NCBI GenBank assembly: GCA_964557575.1
Contig: CAZLBC010000100.1
Location: 1 to 15,767 of the forward strand
Direction: 5' to 3'
DNA: 15,767 bases
From: CAZLBC01 sp964557575
GTDB lineage: Bacteria > Planctomycetota > Phycisphaerae > SM23-33
Both the position numbers and the translations under genes were made by a program. How positions within the stretch are numbered: position 1 is the stretch's first letter; each line of letters opens with the position of its first letter. Under the pieces are notes generated by a model. It was not told the DNA's origin and did no database searches. It saw only the letters and a program-made list of their open reading frames with translations. Positions 13,781-15,767 of this stretch are shown here, piece by piece.

Positions 13781-14611
13781 ATGACCCGGCAACTGACGGC
13801 GGCGGCGGTGCGGAACTTCCGGCGGCGCGTGCGGCGGTACTACGCCCGGCACGGCCGGGACCTGCCGTGGCGCCGCACGGCCGATCCGTACGCGATCTAC
13901 GTCTCCGAGGTGATGCTTCAGCAGACGCAGGTCGACCGGGTCGTCGACTACTTCACGCGGTTTCTCGAGCGATTCCCCGGCGTCGCGACCCTGGCGGCCG
14001 CCCCCGCCCCCGCGGTCCTGGCGGCCTGGCAGGGCCTCGGGTACAACCGCCGCGCCCGGTTCCTCCACCGGGCGGCGAAGGAGATCGTCGCGCGGTATGG
14101 CGGCCGGGTCCCCGCGGATCCCGCGGACCTCGCGGCCCTGCCGGGCATCGGGGAGGCGACGGCGGCGTCGATCGCCGCGTTCGCGTTCAACCGCCCCGTC
14201 GTCTTCATCGAGACCAATATCCGCGCGGTGTTCCTCCATCACTTCTTCGCCGACCGCGACGGCGTGCCGGACGACGCTATCACGCCGCTGGTGGCGCGGA
14301 CGCTGGACCGGCGGAACCCGGCCCGCTGGTACGCGGCGCTGATGGACTACGGGACCGCGCTGAAAAAGAGCCACCCCAACCCGTCGCGCCGCAGCGCCCA
14401 CCACACCCGGCAGAGCCCCTTCGCGGGCTCCGACCGGCAGGTGCGGGGGGCGGTGCTGCGGCTCCTGCTCGACAAGAAGCGGCTGACCGCGGCCGCGATC
14501 GCGCACACGACCGGCTTCGACCGGCCGCGGCTGGAACGGGTGCTGGCCGCCCTGAAAAGGGAAGGCTTCATCCGGAAGGCGGGGAAAAGCTACCTCCTGG
14601 CGGAGGAATGA
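13781..14611 (+). CDS. MutY-like A/G-specific adenine glycosylase, Fe-S-free type
   Basis: 276 residues. SEVMLQQTQV (42-51) is the MutY signature with the catalytic Glu43. LPGIGEATAASIAAFAF (120-136) is the helix-hairpin-helix DNA-binding motif. The motif that normally carries the catalytic Asp (V-D-G/T-N-V) reads VFIETNIRAV here, with Glu144 in that position. The four Cys of the usual [4Fe-4S] loop are absent: the region reads MDYGTALKKSHPN followed by RRSAHHTRQSPFAGSDRQVRG with no Cys. The C-terminus (about 220-276) looks like a winged helix rather than the NUDIX-like 8-oxoG-sensing domain of standard MutY. From memory, cluster-free relatives with this ETNIR and RQ-RG pattern occur in various anaerobes. 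Role: removal of mispaired adenine in base-excision repair, by family. The ATG at 13781 follows GGAGG by nine bases; the longer frame from 13706 lacks conservation. Confidence 0.75.
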   Translation: MTRQLTAAAVRNFRRRVRRYYARHGRDLPWRRTADPYAIYVSEVMLQQTQVDRVVDYFTRFLERFPGVATLAAAPAPAVLAAWQGLGYNRRARFLHRAAKEIVARYGGRVPADPADLAALPGIGEATAASIAAFAFNRPVVFIETNIRAVFLHHFFADRDGVPDDAITPLVARTLDRRNPARWYAALMDYGTALKKSHPNPSRRSAHHTRQSPFAGSDRQVRGAVLRLLLDKKRLTAAAIAHTTGFDRPRLERVLAALKREGFIRKAGKSYLLAEE

Positions 14612-14857
14612 GGGGATAACTTCGCCATCGGCTTCACCGGCAGGAACCCGGAACGGGAAGGGAAAGGCGCGATGTGGTATGCTAACCAGCGCGGCGGCTA
14701 CTGGGGCACCGAAAAGGAAGGCACGTTCTACGGCTATGCCTCCATGGGCAGCGGCTACATCGAAAGCCCGACCGGACCGGTTAAACCCAGAAGCCTGTTC
14801 AAACAGCAGCCGATCGAACGCATCGGCAAGGAGAAGGCCGAAGCGATGTTAAAGTAG
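14612..14857 (+). pseudogene. C-terminal tail of a lost secreted beta-helix protein
   Basis: Directly after the MutY stop, in the same frame, the sequence reads GDNFAIGFTGRNPE through MWYANQRGGYWGTEKEG to PVKPRSLFKQQPIERIGKEKAEAML and a TAG at 14855-14857. A final (N)NxAIGCTG ... PRSLYLAQL.ERLG segment is, from memory, the typical end of secreted parallel beta-helix (pectate-lyase-like) proteins of Planctomycetota and related bacteria. The first possible ATG (14672) has only a GGGAAGGGAAAGG stretch upstream, and a 61-residue product would have no domain. The body of the gene is missing. Best read as a truncated remnant left by deletion or recombination at about 14612. Confidence 0.5.
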
Positions 14858-14875
14858 GACGTATTGGAATGGAGT

Positions 14876-14903
14876 TCACCCACAGGTCTTCACCTGTGGG
14901 TGA
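14876..14903. terminator. Perfect 12-bp stem-loop, possible terminator or leader hairpin
   Basis: TCACCCACAGGT, loop CTTC, ACCTGTGGGTGA: no mismatches, 18 bp after the beta-helix tail and 28 bp before the DUF1961-like start. It lacks a T-tract on either strand, so intrinsic termination is doubtful. It may instead end upstream readthrough by stalling or form part of the leader of the next gene. Confidence 0.45.
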
Positions 14904-14930
14904 CGCAGACACACAAATGAAAGGAGACGT

Positions 14931-15746
14931 ATGAAAGCATATAAACTTTTGGCAGGATTTATCGCAATCTTGATCTTGGCTTCATGGAGCACCACAAATT
15001 TAATGACGTCGGAGACAACCTCCGAAAACGCAAAGGAAAGTATTCTGTTTGAAGATTCCATGACGGAACACTGGAAGAAAAACTGGTTTCTCGACGGCAA
15101 GAATGCCACCCTCGAGCACCGTGACAGCGGGCTCGCATTCATAACCAATGCCAGTAAAGTCGACAAACGCGTGGACCGGGCCGCATTCGACGCCCGGCAT
15201 GCCGTCCTCTGGACCCGGCAGGAGTTCGAAGGCGATATCCGCATCAGCTATACCTGCACCAAATTGCCGGGCTGCGGCTGGCAGAAACTGATTTACGTTC
15301 AGGCCCAGGGCATCGGTGAAGAACCGTACGGGGAGGATATATACGCCTGGAGAGACCACAGAGAGGTCGCCGTCATGAGCCAGTATTTCAAGTATATGGA
15401 CCTAATCGCCCTGAGCCTGCGGAATAAAGTCCGGTGCAAACGCTACCCCTGGATGGACATGGAGGGGAACAGGCTGGAGGGTGAGTTCAAGCCACGGGCG
15501 GAAAACAAGGGAATGCCCAAGGGCCATGAACTCCATGTACTGGTTGAAAAACGCAAGAAATCGATCCTGCTACGCATCAAGGATGTCGAGACCGGGGAGT
15601 ACGTTATTGACCACACCTGGAACCTCGCGGATGAGAAGGTCATAAAAAACAGAGAGCCGAAGTTTGTCGAGAAAGGCCGGATCGGCATACGCCTTATGGG
15701 CGGTCACAAGATTCTCATGCGCGACTTCAAAGTCGAGCGTCTCTAA
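14931..15746 (+). CDS. DUF1961-like secreted protein
   Basis: 271 residues. The N-terminus (LLAGFIAILILASW) is a signal peptide or membrane anchor; no lipobox Cys. The body resembles DUF1961 proteins, which have a concanavalin/glucanase-like beta-sandwich. ILFEDSM and HAVLWTRQEFEGDIRISYTC come early, LIYVQAQGIGEEPYGEDI and MSQYFKYMDLIALSLR (about 121-163) are the family core, and GRIGIRLMGGHKILMRDFKVE is a typical final sandwich strand pair. Members often occur near glycan-degradation genes; activity is not established. The start is firm: AAAGGAG ends four bases before the ATG. The gene is distinctly lower in G+C than its neighbours, especially over its first 150 bases, suggesting separate acquisition. 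No promoter was found; the hairpin at 14876-14903 occupies the short upstream gap. Confidence 0.65.
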   Translation: MKAYKLLAGFIAILILASWSTTNLMTSETTSENAKESILFEDSMTEHWKKNWFLDGKNATLEHRDSGLAFITNASKVDKRVDRAAFDARHAVLWTRQEFEGDIRISYTCTKLPGCGWQKLIYVQAQGIGEEPYGEDIYAWRDHREVAVMSQYFKYMDLIALSLRNKVRCKRYPWMDMEGNRLEGEFKPRAENKGMPKGHELHVLVEKRKKSILLRIKDVETGEYVIDHTWNLADEKVIKNREPKFVEKGRIGIRLMGGHKILMRDFKVERL

Positions 15747-15767
15747 GCCGACGGCCGAATTGTTCAG

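Noticed and set aside
14917..14934. Five-codon minigene MKGDV overlapping the DUF1961-like start by ATGA
   Set aside because: It has no ribosome-binding site of its own and arises simply from AAATGAAAGGAG being the leader; probably coincidence.

Overview
The window looks like a GC-rich bacterial chromosome segment (core roughly two-thirds G+C by eye). The gene set suggests an uncultivated anaerobic or facultative member of the PVC group (Planctomycetota, Lentisphaerota, Kiritimatiellota) or a similarly glycan-degrading lineage. That placement is inference from gene content: several exported enzymes of types common in those phyla (GH98-like, DUF4832-like, parallel beta-helix, beta-propeller, ceramidase-like, DUF1961-like), a B12-binding radical SAM protein, and a MutY-like glycosylase without an Fe-S cluster. 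No rRNA, tRNA, CRISPR array or insertion sequence was recognised.

Layout. Positions 1-73 (minus) hold the first 24 codons of a FitA/VapB-type antitoxin, running off the window edge. It has a near-consensus promoter with a perfect inverted repeat centred on its -10 box. Next is a 5'-truncated GH98 glycosidase (minus, 277-1845). It abuts, head to head, a 5'-truncated and frameshifted DUF4832-type gene (plus, about 1890-2550). The join near 1870-1895 is a rearrangement scar or an assembly chimera. A two-gene minus-strand operon follows: a secreted metallophosphoesterase with a degenerate second phosphatase domain (4127-6082), then a secreted beta-helix protein (2673-4112). A 274-bp divergent region with a promoter on each strand separates it from a secreted double beta-propeller (plus, 6357-8759). 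That gene converges, with a 4-bp gap, on a secreted ceramidase-like hydrolase (minus, 8764-10239).

Right part. A decayed signal-peptide gene (10364-10541) precedes a plus-strand pair: a Tat-exported flavodoxin-fold protein (10639-11316) and a SAM methyltransferase (11333-11962). A B12-binding radical SAM protein (minus, 11994-13607) converges on the pair and is divergent from a MutY-like DNA glycosylase (13781-14611). In frame with the MutY stop lies the C-terminal tail of a lost beta-helix protein (14612-14857). A perfect 12-bp hairpin and a lower-GC, DUF1961-like secreted protein (14931-15746) end the window.

How it fits together. Most intact genes encode exported proteins, consistent with breakdown or modification of polysaccharide, glycolipid and phosphorylated substrates outside the cytoplasm. 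The two housekeeping-type genes (radical SAM, MutY) sit among them. Four gene remnants (GH98 5' end, DUF4832, the signal-peptide remnant, the beta-helix tail) show that this is a fluid, decaying accessory region. No complete, clearly new multi-gene system is evident. The most distinctive signals are the FitA-type operator, the head-to-head truncation scar, the phosphoesterase with a dead second domain, and the Fe-S-free MutY with Glu at the usual catalytic Asp position.
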